Assembly: GCA_947447265.1 (NCBI GenBank)
Contig: CANFKC010000016.1
Location: forward strand, 1 to 64,000
DNA: 64,000 bases
Direction: 5' to 3'
Source: Chitinophagaceae bacterium
GTDB lineage: Bacteria; Bacteroidota; Bacteroidia; Chitinophagales; Chitinophagaceae
The position numbers were made by a program, and so were the translations under genes. Under the pieces are notes generated by a model. That model was given only the letters and a program-made list of their open reading frames with translations, was not told the origin of the DNA and did not search any database. This document shows, piece after piece, positions 26,858 to 34,478 of this stretch. Each line of letters begins with the position of its first letter. Position 1 is the stretch's first letter.

Positions 26858-27616
26858 TTACCCTTCTCTCCATTCTTTTCCCGTCATATTCAGGAATACG
26901 TCTTCCAGGTTAGCAGCCTTCACTTCTTTATCCCGTTTAAAGCCGGTGGCAATGAGGTTATCTATCAATTCGTCAGGGGTGTTGATGGCTATGATGGTGC
27001 CGCTATCTACGATAGCTACGCGGTCACAGAGCACTTCGGCTTCATCCATATAGTGGGTAGTGAGTACTACTGTAGCGCCATTTGTGCGCAGTTGTAGTAT
27101 AAGCTCCCAAAGGTTGCGACGGGCCTGGGGGTCAAGCCCCGTGGTTGGCTCATCCAGGAAAATAATTTTGGGTTCGTTTATAAGTGTGGTAGCAATAGAA
27201 AAGCGTTGCTTCTGTCCACCAGAAAGATCTTTGAATTTGTTCTTCGCTTTATCCCGAAGGTTGACCGTATCGAGCAGGGCCATAGCGTCAACATCACGGT
27301 TATACAATCCGGAAAAAAGGTCTATTATTTGTTTCAGATTCAGGTTGGGGTAGTAGCCTGCTGCCTGCAACTGCACACCAATTATATTTTTTATTGCCTG
27401 CGGATCTTTATCAAGGTCTATTCCATCAACTATTACCTTGCCCGATGTTTTATCGCGAAGCGTTTCTATGATCTCCAGCGTCGTGGTTTTACCGGCGCCA
27501 TTGGGGCCGAGAATACCAAATATTTCACCTTCTTTCACTTCAAAACTGATGCCTTTAACAGCTTCAAAATCGCCATACTTCTTAACCAGGTCCTTAACTT
27601 GTATAATAGCAGCCAT
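26858..27616 (-). CDS. ABC transporter ATP-binding protein (CcmA/DrrA type)
   Basis: This 252-residue ATPase subunit powers export or import by ATP hydrolysis. It has Walker A GPNGAGKTT (37-45), Q-loop GVQLQAAGYYPNLN, the LSGGQKQR signature (about 134-141), Walker B IIFLDEPTTGLD and the switch His in VVLTTHYMDEAEVL. The sequence is of the multidrug/polysaccharide/heme-exporter class whose permease is usually the next gene (ABC-2). No permease is present on either side here, so the partner is encoded elsewhere or the ATPase is an orphan. Confidence 0.92.
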   Translation of the reverse strand: MAAIIQVKDLVKKYGDFEAVKGISFEVKEGEIFGILGPNGAGKTTTLEIIETLRDKTSGKVIVDGIDLDKDPQAIKNIIGVQLQAAGYYPNLNLKQIIDLFSGLYNRDVDAMALLDTVNLRDKAKNKFKDLSGGQKQRFSIATTLINEPKIIFLDEPTTGLDPQARRNLWELILQLRTNGATVVLTTHYMDEAEVLCDRVAIVDSGTIIAINTPDELIDNLIATGFKRDKEVKAANLEDVFLNMTGKEWREG

Positions 27617-28159
27617 TACTTCAACTTATATTAAGCTGCAATTTACGCTAAAAAAACGGGCCTAAACCGGGCAACTGCTTCGCCTGCATTGTTTTCATAA
27701 AAATGTGTTATCGGGTATGCGCTGTAGGCGCTTTCCTGTTTGTAGTAAAAAATAATCCGCCGCTACACCAATGCCCAGTATGGGCTATCCTGAAACCACT
27801 TTGGAAATAAGCTTTGGGTAACCGCAGGCTTGACTTGTGTGAAATTAATGTTTGAAGTGAAAGGGGAAACGATTAACGCTAATTAACGATGAGCTTACAA
27901 TATAGTATCGAAACCCTCGTTTAACGGTAATGGGACAATTCGAAACAATTGCCACGCGGCTTTAGCCCGTGGTTGAAAGATGATTCTTTCCCGGCTCTAG
28001 CCAAAATATCATTTGCTAAGGTTTGGCTAAAGCCGAAGTTAATTATAATATTATACCACGGTCTGAAGACCGTGGCTATTATAGGTGCAATTTGTCCCGC
28101 ATGATGTTTATTCAATAACCACATTAACCCATAGATTTTTACTAATTTAGCTACCAGTT
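27617..28159. other. Divergent intergenic region with palindromic repeat
   Basis: 543 bases separate the ABC ATPase and GHMP kinase genes. A family-5 repeat occupies 27948-28082. The rest is AT-rich, without a credible frame. Confidence 0.5.
27948..28082. repeat. Dispersed repeat family 5, long copy
   Basis: It contains three nested palindromic pieces: CACGCGGCTTTAGCCCGTGG, GGCTCTAGCC ... GGCTAAAGCC, and CCACGGTCTGAAGACCGTGG. It is related to 22031-22086. Confidence 0.65.
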
Positions 28160-29182
28160 ATGATTTACAGAAGTAAAGCGCCCTTGCGCATTGGCCTTGC
28201 AGGAGGCGGAACCGATGTAAGCCCCTATTGCGATTTGTATGGGGGCGCAATACTCAATGCGACTATTTCGCTGTATGCATACGCTACGATTGAGCCATTG
28301 ATGGTGCCACAGATCATTTTTGAGGCCGTGGACCGCAACGAAACCGTAGCCTACGATCTCGCAGAAGCATTACCCGTAGATGGTTCACTGGACCTGGCAA
28401 CCGGTGCTTACAATCATATCGTAAAGAAATACGGACCTGTTCCATCTGGTTTCAGGCTCTCAACTATTGTCGATGCTCCCGCGGGCTCAGGCTTGGGCAG
28501 TTCATCAACATTGATGGTGGCAATAATAGGGGTATTCGCCGAATGGCTGAACCTGCCCCTGGGCGAATATGACGTTGCCCAGATGGCCTACGACGTGGAA
28601 AGGGTAGAATTGGCTATGGCCGGTGGCAAGCAAGACCAATATGCAGCCACCTTTGGCGGCGTTAATTTCATGGAGTTTTACGAAAATAATAAGGTAATTG
28701 TAAACCCACTACGCATAAAGCAGGAATACCTGTACGAACTGGAAAATAACCTTTTGCTCTACTTTACTGCTACCAGCCGCTTATCATCTACCATAATTGA
28801 AGCACAGAGTCAGAACGTAAAAGACAAGAACCAGTCGTCCATAGATGCTATGCACAACCTTAAAGAGCAGGCACAGATGATGAAGGAGGCCCTGCTTCGC
28901 GGTAATATTCACGAAATTGGTGGCATCCTCGATTTCGGTTTCCGGTTCAAGAAGCAAATGGCCAAGGGTATTTCCAACGATAGCATGGATGAAATTTATG
29001 AAACTGCCCTTAAAGCAGGCGCGACCGGCGGTAAAATCTCCGGTGCCGGCGGCGGAGGTTTCATGATGTTTTATTGCCCGGCCAATACCCGCTACAATGT
29101 AAAAAAGGCGCTGGCGTCTTTCGGTGGTGAGTTTACACCCTACCAATTTACAGAGCGCGGTTTATTTAGCTGGCATATATAG
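28160..29182 (+). CDS. GHMP-family sugar kinase (D-glycero-D-manno-heptose 7-phosphate kinase-like)
   Basis: This 340-residue ATP-dependent kinase has the GHMP signatures: APLRIGLAGGGTDVSPY (7-23), the ATP-binding loop PAGSGLGSSST (107-117) and a C-terminal motif GGKISGAGGGGFMMFYC. GGGTD at the start is typical of the HddA (heptose-7-P kinase)/FKP branch. The next gene encodes a sugar-1-P nucleotidyltransferase, the usual partner in GDP-heptose synthesis. I infer that it phosphorylates D,D-heptose-7-P at C1 for surface glycan. The isomerase (gmhA) and phosphatase (gmhB) are not in the window, so another sugar substrate is possible. Confidence 0.8.
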   Translation: MIYRSKAPLRIGLAGGGTDVSPYCDLYGGAILNATISLYAYATIEPLMVPQIIFEAVDRNETVAYDLAEALPVDGSLDLATGAYNHIVKKYGPVPSGFRLSTIVDAPAGSGLGSSSTLMVAIIGVFAEWLNLPLGEYDVAQMAYDVERVELAMAGGKQDQYAATFGGVNFMEFYENNKVIVNPLRIKQEYLYELENNLLLYFTATSRLSSTIIEAQSQNVKDKNQSSIDAMHNLKEQAQMMKEALLRGNIHEIGGILDFGFRFKKQMAKGISNDSMDEIYETALKAGATGGKISGAGGGGFMMFYCPANTRYNVKKALASFGGEFTPYQFTERGLFSWHI

Positions 29183-29416
29183 TTGTGAACTATGAATTTT
29201 TAAGAAGTTTTACCAAGCAAAGAAAATGGCAAGGGAGTGAATTGGTTTGATGCGCCTTTGCTACCTTAATATTATAAGATATACCCCAAGTTGAGGGAAT
29301 TGCGCCTTTGCGCCTTGGCGTGAAACTTCAACAGTCACTTTTTTGAAATATTTTATTATTGTTTAATAAAATATTGCTGTTTGGAACTCAATACTTTCCA
29401 CTAATTTTGGCACTGC
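29183..29416. other. Intergenic spacer with a short repeat fragment
   Basis: Around 29300-29326 the sequence TTGCGCCTTTGCGCCTTGGC is related to the core of the 98-bp tandem repeat at 43226. No gene is seen. Confidence 0.4.
29380..29409 (+). promoter_or_regulatory. Promoter of the nucleotidyltransferase-glycosyltransferase operon
   Basis: TTTG (29380-29383), 18 bases, TAATTTTG (29402-29409) closely match the Bacteroidota consensus. The ATG lies eight bases downstream, implying an almost leaderless mRNA. The nucleotidyltransferase therefore need not depend on read-through from the kinase gene. Confidence 0.7.
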
Positions 29417-30115
29417 ATGGAAGCAATCATTTTGGCAGGCGGACTAGGTACCCGTTTACAAGGCGTAATTGGTACCCAACCTAAGTGCATGGCAACGGTC
29501 AACGACCGGCCATTTCTATCGTGGCTTTTTCAATACCTGGTGCGGCAAAAATGCACCCGGGTCATCCTTTCACTGGGGTATAAGCATGATGTGATAGTAG
29601 ATTGGGTTCACGAACAAAATCTGCCCTTTCCGGTCGATTATGTAGTGGAGTCGGAGCCATTAGGTACAGGTGGCGGCATACAGCTTGCCCTGCTGATGGC
29701 CAAAGAAGATGATGTGGTCGTGCTGAACGGCGATACCATGTTCAACCTCAGTTTATTCGAAATTTTTAATTTTCATAAAGCCAGGGGTGCTAACACTACG
29801 CTGGGCCTGAAAGTGATGCATGACTTCAACCGTTATGGTATAGTCAATACTGACGAAGAAGGCGCTATACTCTCATTTGAAGAAAAGCAGCCGCGCGATA
29901 TTGGCATGATAAACGGAGGTGTTTACGTGATAAACCGTCCACATTTTCTGGCAAAGAATTTTGCAGAAAGGTTTTCTTTTGAAAAAGACTACCTGGAACA
30001 ATACGTGACCCGTGAGCCTATTTATGGCTACTGCAGCAGCGAGTATTTTATTGATATTGGTGTGCCTGAAGATTATGCACAATCGCAGGAGGATTTTAAA
30101 AAGTTATTTGCATGA
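29417..30115 (+). CDS. Sugar-1-phosphate nucleotidyltransferase (HddC-like)
   Basis: This 232-residue enzyme couples an NTP to a sugar-1-phosphate. The N-terminal signature is MEAIILAGGLGTRLQ with the substrate Lys in PKCMATVNDRPFL. The metal-binding Asp is in VVVLNGDTMF, and INGGVYVINR is the conserved sugar-binding turn. It is closest in style to HddC/RmlA-like enzymes without a C-terminal hexapeptide domain. Downstream of a GHMP kinase, the likely product is GDP-D-glycero-D-manno-heptose. It overlaps the glycosyltransferase gene by four bases (ATGA). Confidence 0.85.
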   Translation: MEAIILAGGLGTRLQGVIGTQPKCMATVNDRPFLSWLFQYLVRQKCTRVILSLGYKHDVIVDWVHEQNLPFPVDYVVESEPLGTGGGIQLALLMAKEDDVVVLNGDTMFNLSLFEIFNFHKARGANTTLGLKVMHDFNRYGIVNTDEEGAILSFEEKQPRDIGMINGGVYVINRPHFLAKNFAERFSFEKDYLEQYVTREPIYGYCSSEYFIDIGVPEDYAQSQEDFKKLFA

Positions 30116-31248
30116 GGATAGCGCTATTAGGTACCGCCCATCCGCTACGGGGAGGGCTTGCGGCATTTAATGAAAGGCTGGCTTACCAATTGCAATCAGA
30201 AGGGCACGAAGTAATTATTTACTCTTTTTCGCTGCAGTATCCGTCTATTCTTTTTCCGGGCAAAACACAGTTCACTGATTCTCCTGCACCGGAAGGACTA
30301 AAGATAAAGACCCGTGTCAATTCTATAAATCCGCTCAACTGGCTATCGGTTGGCAGCGAGATGAACAAAGAGAAATTTGACCTGATTATTGTAAAATACT
30401 GGATGCCATTTATGGCGCCTGCTTTCGGTACAATTTTGAAGAGAGGTAAAAGCAATGGGCATACCCGGGTGGTGTGTATTGTTGATAACATTATCCCGCA
30501 CGAAAACAGGATAGGCGACAAGCAGCTTACCAATTACTTTATAAAAGCGGTGGATGCTTTTGTAACAATGAGTAAAGATGTGCTCATGTACCTTAAGGGT
30601 TTTACCTCTAAACCATCTTTTTTTTCGCCACACCCCGTTTACGATATTTTTAAAGAAGCTGTAAGCAAAAGTGAGGCTTGCACCAAACTTAAACTGGACC
30701 CGGCAAAACGCTACATGCTGTTCTTTGGCTTCATAAGAGATTATAAAGGTCTTGACCTGCTGCTGGAAGCAATGGCCGATAAACGCATTGTAGAGTCGGG
30801 TATAGAGTTAATAGTAGCAGGCGAGTATTACGATAAAGCTGTTGAAGCCAACAACAACCGAATAATTGCTGAGCACAACCTTCAACAAGCAGTCCATCTT
30901 TTCACCGATTTTATTCCCGATAGCGATGTGAGGTATTTTTTCAGTGCGGCAGATGTTGTGGTGCAGCCTTACAAGCATGCAACACAGAGCGGCATTACCC
31001 AGATAGCCTACCACTTTGAAAAGCCAATGGTAGTTACGAATGTAGGCGGCCTTGCAGAGGTGGTGCCCGAAGGAAAAGTCGGCTTTCTGGCAGAGCCGGA
31101 TTCAAAGTCGATAGCCGATGCTATACTTAAGTTTTATAAACCTGATTCCCTGCCCGGACTTAAGGAAAATATGCTTGCAGAAAAGAAAAAATATACCTGG
31201 GGAACGTTCTCGAAAGTGATGATGGAAGCCGTATTCGGCAAGCACTAG
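30112..31248 (+). CDS. Glycosyltransferase family 4 protein
   Basis: This 378-residue GT-B fold enzyme has the N-terminal acceptor domain with GTAHPLRGGLAAFNERLA, then the GT4 donor domain with RYMLFFGFIRDYKGLDLLLEAMA, a DVVVQPYKHATQSGITQIAYHFEKPMVVTNVGGLAEVVP stretch (containing the E-x7-E-like pattern) and KYTWGTFSKVMMEAVF. It probably transfers an activated sugar, perhaps the heptose made by the two preceding enzymes, to a surface glycan; that link is inference from co-transcription. Its start codon overlaps the upstream stop (ATGA). Confidence 0.88.
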   Translation: MRIALLGTAHPLRGGLAAFNERLAYQLQSEGHEVIIYSFSLQYPSILFPGKTQFTDSPAPEGLKIKTRVNSINPLNWLSVGSEMNKEKFDLIIVKYWMPFMAPAFGTILKRGKSNGHTRVVCIVDNIIPHENRIGDKQLTNYFIKAVDAFVTMSKDVLMYLKGFTSKPSFFSPHPVYDIFKEAVSKSEACTKLKLDPAKRYMLFFGFIRDYKGLDLLLEAMADKRIVESGIELIVAGEYYDKAVEANNNRIIAEHNLQQAVHLFTDFIPDSDVRYFFSAADVVVQPYKHATQSGITQIAYHFEKPMVVTNVGGLAEVVPEGKVGFLAEPDSKSIADAILKFYKPDSLPGLKENMLAEKKKYTWGTFSKVMMEAVFGKH

Positions 31249-31349
31249 ATTTAGATTTCTTAATCGGGATGATGATGTTGTAGATATGGCTTATTAACTA
31301 AAGCTATGTAAGTCAACGACTTTTTTATAAATTTACGCAAAGCTTAATC

Positions 31350-32462
31350 ATGAAAAAAATTTTACTTACGTGTCAATTGTTGTTTTCGGTAGGCATCATA
31401 TCAACACAGGCGCAAAACCTGTATGCTATCGGAGATACCTCATGGATCAATCTTGATGATTTTAGTAAAGCCACTCCGCCGGACACTGCAGTCCCTGCAC
31501 CCCCTGCTGAAGGTGATGGCTCATTGGCATCCAGTGCTGCAGCAGCAGCTTCTGCCACGCCTAGTATGGATTTTAAAAAGGCAAGTAAATATGCAGGAAG
31601 GTTCAGGGTCGTAAATCTGAATGGAACGATGCCGGTGAGTGCAGTGTATAAAGACAGGCCTTTCCGCATTGTTGACGATAGCCACATTGGCTATAAAATA
31701 ACCAATGGGTCAAGAGAAATTAAAGTAGAAGTAAGCAAAGAAGATGAGAAGCTGGACGATGTGCCGGGCAACAACTTCCTTTTAGGCACACCAGATGGTA
31801 TTGTGCATGTGCAGCGCTTTGCGGGCGACCTTGGTTACCGTATAATGAAGCATGATGAGTGGGGTAAGGTAAAATACAGAACCATATTGCCACACACCAA
31901 TACTGTAGAAACAGCCGGAAACGAATACAAACAGCCTTTCCTGTTATATTTTATGCATACCGACCGCTTCATGGTATTCAATACCCTTCAGTCACGCGAT
32001 ATACATAAAGCGACAATAGTTGATCTTAAAGACGGTAAAACAAACGAAGTAGCTGCAAGTGTTTGCGGTGTTATCAGGGCCGATAACGAGATGGCATTCG
32101 ATGGATATGTGATTCGCGATGAAGCCGCTAAAACCCTGAAAGTAAATATGCGTGGCGCTAACTGGCCTGCATATAAAGAGCCAAATGCGGCCAAAGTTCA
32201 GGCAGAGGTTTTAGTAAGCGACAGCGTTTTTGTAATGGCACGTTACTATAAAGGCACACCGGGTATAAGCCTTGCTGCTTTTAACTCAAAGACCGGAAAG
32301 TTGATGTGGGTTGGCGAAATGAAGCAGTCAAGCGGCGTAGCAAACATTATTTACCTGAGCAAGTACAAGAATAAGTTATTAATGGAATGCTCACAGCCTG
32401 GTGGCAACTACTTCGAGGCTTTCGATATGGCAACAGGAAAACGTTTATACTCTACTATTTAG
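31350..32462 (+). CDS. Secreted protein of unknown function, propeller-like
   Basis: This 370-residue protein has a signal peptide (MKKILLTCQLLFSVGIISTQA) and a Pro/Ala/Ser-rich linker (about 45-70). The body contains several strand-turn units such as GTPDGIVHVQRF, HTDRFMVFNTLQ and AAFNSKTGKLMWVGEM, the last resembling a PQQ-like beta-propeller blade; DMATGKRLYSTI ends the protein in the same style. It has no T9SS sorting domain. Role and partner are not recognised. A promoter-like TAAATTTA lies about 20 bases before the ATG. Confidence 0.7.
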   Translation: MKKILLTCQLLFSVGIISTQAQNLYAIGDTSWINLDDFSKATPPDTAVPAPPAEGDGSLASSAAAAASATPSMDFKKASKYAGRFRVVNLNGTMPVSAVYKDRPFRIVDDSHIGYKITNGSREIKVEVSKEDEKLDDVPGNNFLLGTPDGIVHVQRFAGDLGYRIMKHDEWGKVKYRTILPHTNTVETAGNEYKQPFLLYFMHTDRFMVFNTLQSRDIHKATIVDLKDGKTNEVAASVCGVIRADNEMAFDGYVIRDEAAKTLKVNMRGANWPAYKEPNAAKVQAEVLVSDSVFVMARYYKGTPGISLAAFNSKTGKLMWVGEMKQSSGVANIIYLSKYKNKLLMECSQPGGNYFEAFDMATGKRLYSTI

Positions 32463-32535
32463 TTTTCATTCACGGCTGTCAGCGAAAAAACTCACCTTTC
32501 GTTTTTAGTTGGGTCGTGTTTAAAAACTGATAAAC

Positions 32536-32810
32536 GTCGCCGCGATAGCGGACATTAGAGTCCTGCTCTTCGTAGTCCCGCTTTTTCAGCGGGATTCAGC
32601 AAAACACGCCGCAAGGCTTCTTTTAGCCGCGGAGCGATAGTCCCGATAGCTATCGGGATGGCGTTTTTCCCTGCCTGCCGGCAGGCAGGTTTGTTACTTT
32701 CTTTTTCGCCACGAAAAAAGAACGGCGCAAGCCCTCATTGAGACCCCCGAAAAATAGACGATAGCGAAATAAAGTAATGGAGACGCGATTACAACAACCA
32801 ATAAAGCAAC
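32536..32810. repeat. Dispersed repeat family 1, copy 2 with nested inserts
   Basis: It has the same ordered blocks as 9183-9350, but is interrupted by small palindromes: a CCCGATAGCTATCGGG element near 32642-32657, CCTGCCGGCAGG near 32675, and an extra block just before AGTAATGGAGACGCGATTAC. The nested palindromes look like later insertions into an older repeat. Confidence 0.75.
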
Positions 32811-32825
32811 CTGTCCAATTTTTTT

Positions 32826-32869
32826 ACCGCTATTTTATCTGCTATGCCAGCGATAAAATAGCGGTTTTG
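32826..32869 (+). terminator. Terminator, 14-bp stem
   Basis: ACCGCTATTTTATC (32826-32839) pairs perfectly with 32852-32865, and TTTGTTTT follows. It may end the transcript from 31350, although the repeat intervenes. Confidence 0.7.
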
Positions 32870-32941
32870 TTTTATGAGGTTATTTGGCATTGTCATTAAC
32901 AGAGTAATTGACTGCCATCAAAAATATTTTTCACGGTTTAA

Positions 32942-32969
32942 GTAGAGACGCAAAATCTTGCGTCTCTAC
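32942..32969. repeat. Perfect 12-bp-stem palindrome
   Basis: GTAGAGACGCAA and TTGCGTCTCTAC flank a four-base AATC loop. This short element is a familiar repeat in Bacteroidota intergenic DNA. Confidence 0.6.
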
Positions 32970-33130
32970 ATGTTTGGGTCTTTTTATTGCTGGATAAATT
33001 AATAAAATTGATTGCAGCTTATTATAAAGAATTTTGAAGGTCTGAAAGATCGTAATATGTGAGCACAGGGTGCAGCTCTGTGATACCTGCCATGCTTTCT
33101 TATTGTTGTGTTTGTACTTATATTTGCTGT

Positions 33131-33907
33131 ATGAGTACAGTATTGCTGCATAAAGAAAACGGTGTTGCCTACATAACACTGAACCGCCCCGAAACATACA
33201 ACAGTTACAACCGCGATATGGCGTTGACTTTGCAAAGCCACCTTGATGATTGTAATAACGACCCCGAAGTAAGGTGCGTATACCTTACCGGTGCAGGTAA
33301 AGGTTTTTGTTCAGGGCAAGATCTTTCTGAAGCAATGAATCCTTCTGCCGAAGATTTTGAGCGCATGGTAAGGGAGCATTATAATGCAACCATACTGCGC
33401 ATCCGTAATATGGAAAAGCCTGTTATTGCTGCGGTAAACGGGGTAGCGGCAGGCGCAGGGGCAAACCTCGCATTGGCATGCGATATTGTACTCTCAAACA
33501 GTTCTGCATCATTTATACAGGCATTCAGTAAAATAAGCCTGATACCGGATAGTGGTGGCACATACTTCCTGCCAAGGTTGGTAGGCATGCAACGTGCAGC
33601 GGCCCTGATGATGACCGGCGAAAAAGTGACTGGCGCGGATGCTGTTGCCATGGGCATGATTTTTAAATGCTATGCAGATGACGTTTTCGAAGCGGAAAGC
33701 AAAAAAATGGCGATGACGCTTGCGCAGATGCCGACAAAGGGCATTGGCCTTACCAAGCGCCTGCTCAACAGCACCTACGACAATACCCTGGAAGAGCAAC
33801 TGGATATGGAAAAACATGTGCAGATACAAGCTGGCGCGACCGAAGATTTCAAGGAAGGCGTGGCCGCATTTCTTGAAAAGAGGAAACCGGTTTTTAAGGG
33901 TAGATAG
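33131..33907 (+). CDS. Enoyl-CoA hydratase/isomerase family protein (PaaG-like)
   Basis: The 258-residue crotonase-fold protein acts on acyl-CoA thioesters. It shows ITLNRPETYNSYN, the oxyanion-hole segments GKGFCSGQDL and NGVAAGAGANLALACDIVL, and SKISLIPDSGGTYFLPRLVG. The Asp of IPDSGG, in place of the second catalytic Glu of hydratases, is typical of PaaG (ring 1,2-epoxyphenylacetyl-CoA isomerase). No other paa gene is present, so a general isomerase role in fatty-acid breakdown is equally possible. The start is ATG 33131; the frame stays open upstream to 33059, but the TATATTTG box (33119-33126) lies between. Confidence 0.85.
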   Translation: MSTVLLHKENGVAYITLNRPETYNSYNRDMALTLQSHLDDCNNDPEVRCVYLTGAGKGFCSGQDLSEAMNPSAEDFERMVREHYNATILRIRNMEKPVIAAVNGVAAGAGANLALACDIVLSNSSASFIQAFSKISLIPDSGGTYFLPRLVGMQRAAALMMTGEKVTGADAVAMGMIFKCYADDVFEAESKKMAMTLAQMPTKGIGLTKRLLNSTYDNTLEEQLDMEKHVQIQAGATEDFKEGVAAFLEKRKPVFKGR

Positions 33908-33974
33908 TGTTTAGGTTTCTTGCGCTAGAGTGTTTTGTGCAGCAGGATGCAGGCTAAATTTATAAATAGCTTTT

Positions 33975-34301
33975 ATGGTTCACTTTGTACATATCATCTG
34001 GAAACGGAGAGGATGGATGGTAGCTGCAATAACCTTTGGTTGTTGCCTGCTTTCTGAAATTATCTCAGAGGCGATAACACACGATGATACCTGTTACCAG
34101 AAGAGCCCTTACCCCATTTCAATAGCCTTCTTTGTAGCCTCTTTGCTTACCCTATGGCTCACCTATTCCTTCAGGACTTTTGATGCCAATACCGGCGAGT
34201 ATAAATGGGTGCAGAGAGATACCTTGTTTTTCATCCCCATCTTTTATTGGATATGGATACTATGCGCAATCAGTATCGGTAATATGATAATAAGAGGGTA
34301 G
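33975..34301 (+). CDS. Small membrane protein of unknown function
   Basis: This 108-residue protein has three predicted membrane segments (MVAAITFGCCLLSEIISEA, YPISIAFFVASLLTLWLTY, LFFIPIFYWIWILCAISIG) separated by short loops, one with DDTCYQKSP and one with FDANTGEYKWVQRD. No family is recognised. It starts 67 bp after the enoyl-CoA hydratase stop and could share its transcript. Confidence 0.65.
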   Translation: MVHFVHIIWKRRGWMVAAITFGCCLLSEIISEAITHDDTCYQKSPYPISIAFFVASLLTLWLTYSFRTFDANTGEYKWVQRDTLFFIPIFYWIWILCAISIGNMIIRG

Positions 34302-34452
34302 CAGTACCCGGGTGCTTTTTGTGTATAGGTGTCCCATACTTTAAAAGCGTGGTACACATAGGCGTAACACAGTGCCGCCAGTCACAGATTTGGCAACTCT
34401 CAAAAAAATGCGAAACTGTGTATAGGCTATCCGATTAACCATCTTTCAAACG

Positions 34453-34460
34453 TATATTTG
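34453..34460 (+). promoter_or_regulatory. -7 box of the glycosidase operon
   Basis: TATATTTG matches TAnnTTTG and ends 18 bases before the ATG at 34479. A TTG start at 34458 would lie inside this box, so it was rejected. No convincing -33 element is seen. Confidence 0.5.
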
Positions 34461-34478
34461 AAACAGATTCACGCTGCT

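Larger units (their letters stand above)
32463..33130. other. 668-base intergenic region with repeats and terminator
   Basis: It contains dispersed repeat family 1 copy 2 (32536-32810), a strong terminator (32826-32869), a small palindrome (32942-32969) and a promoter-like TATATTTG at 33119-33126 just before the enoyl-CoA hydratase ATG. No gene is seen. Confidence 0.6.

Noticed and set aside
33059-33130. 24-residue N-terminal extension of the enoyl-CoA hydratase
   Set aside because: The extension is Cys-rich, not conserved in the family, and contains the TATATTTG promoter box.
32931-33241. Two minus-strand frames of 80-88 residues
   Set aside because: They overlap a palindrome and run antisense through the start of the enoyl-CoA hydratase gene; composition is not protein-like.
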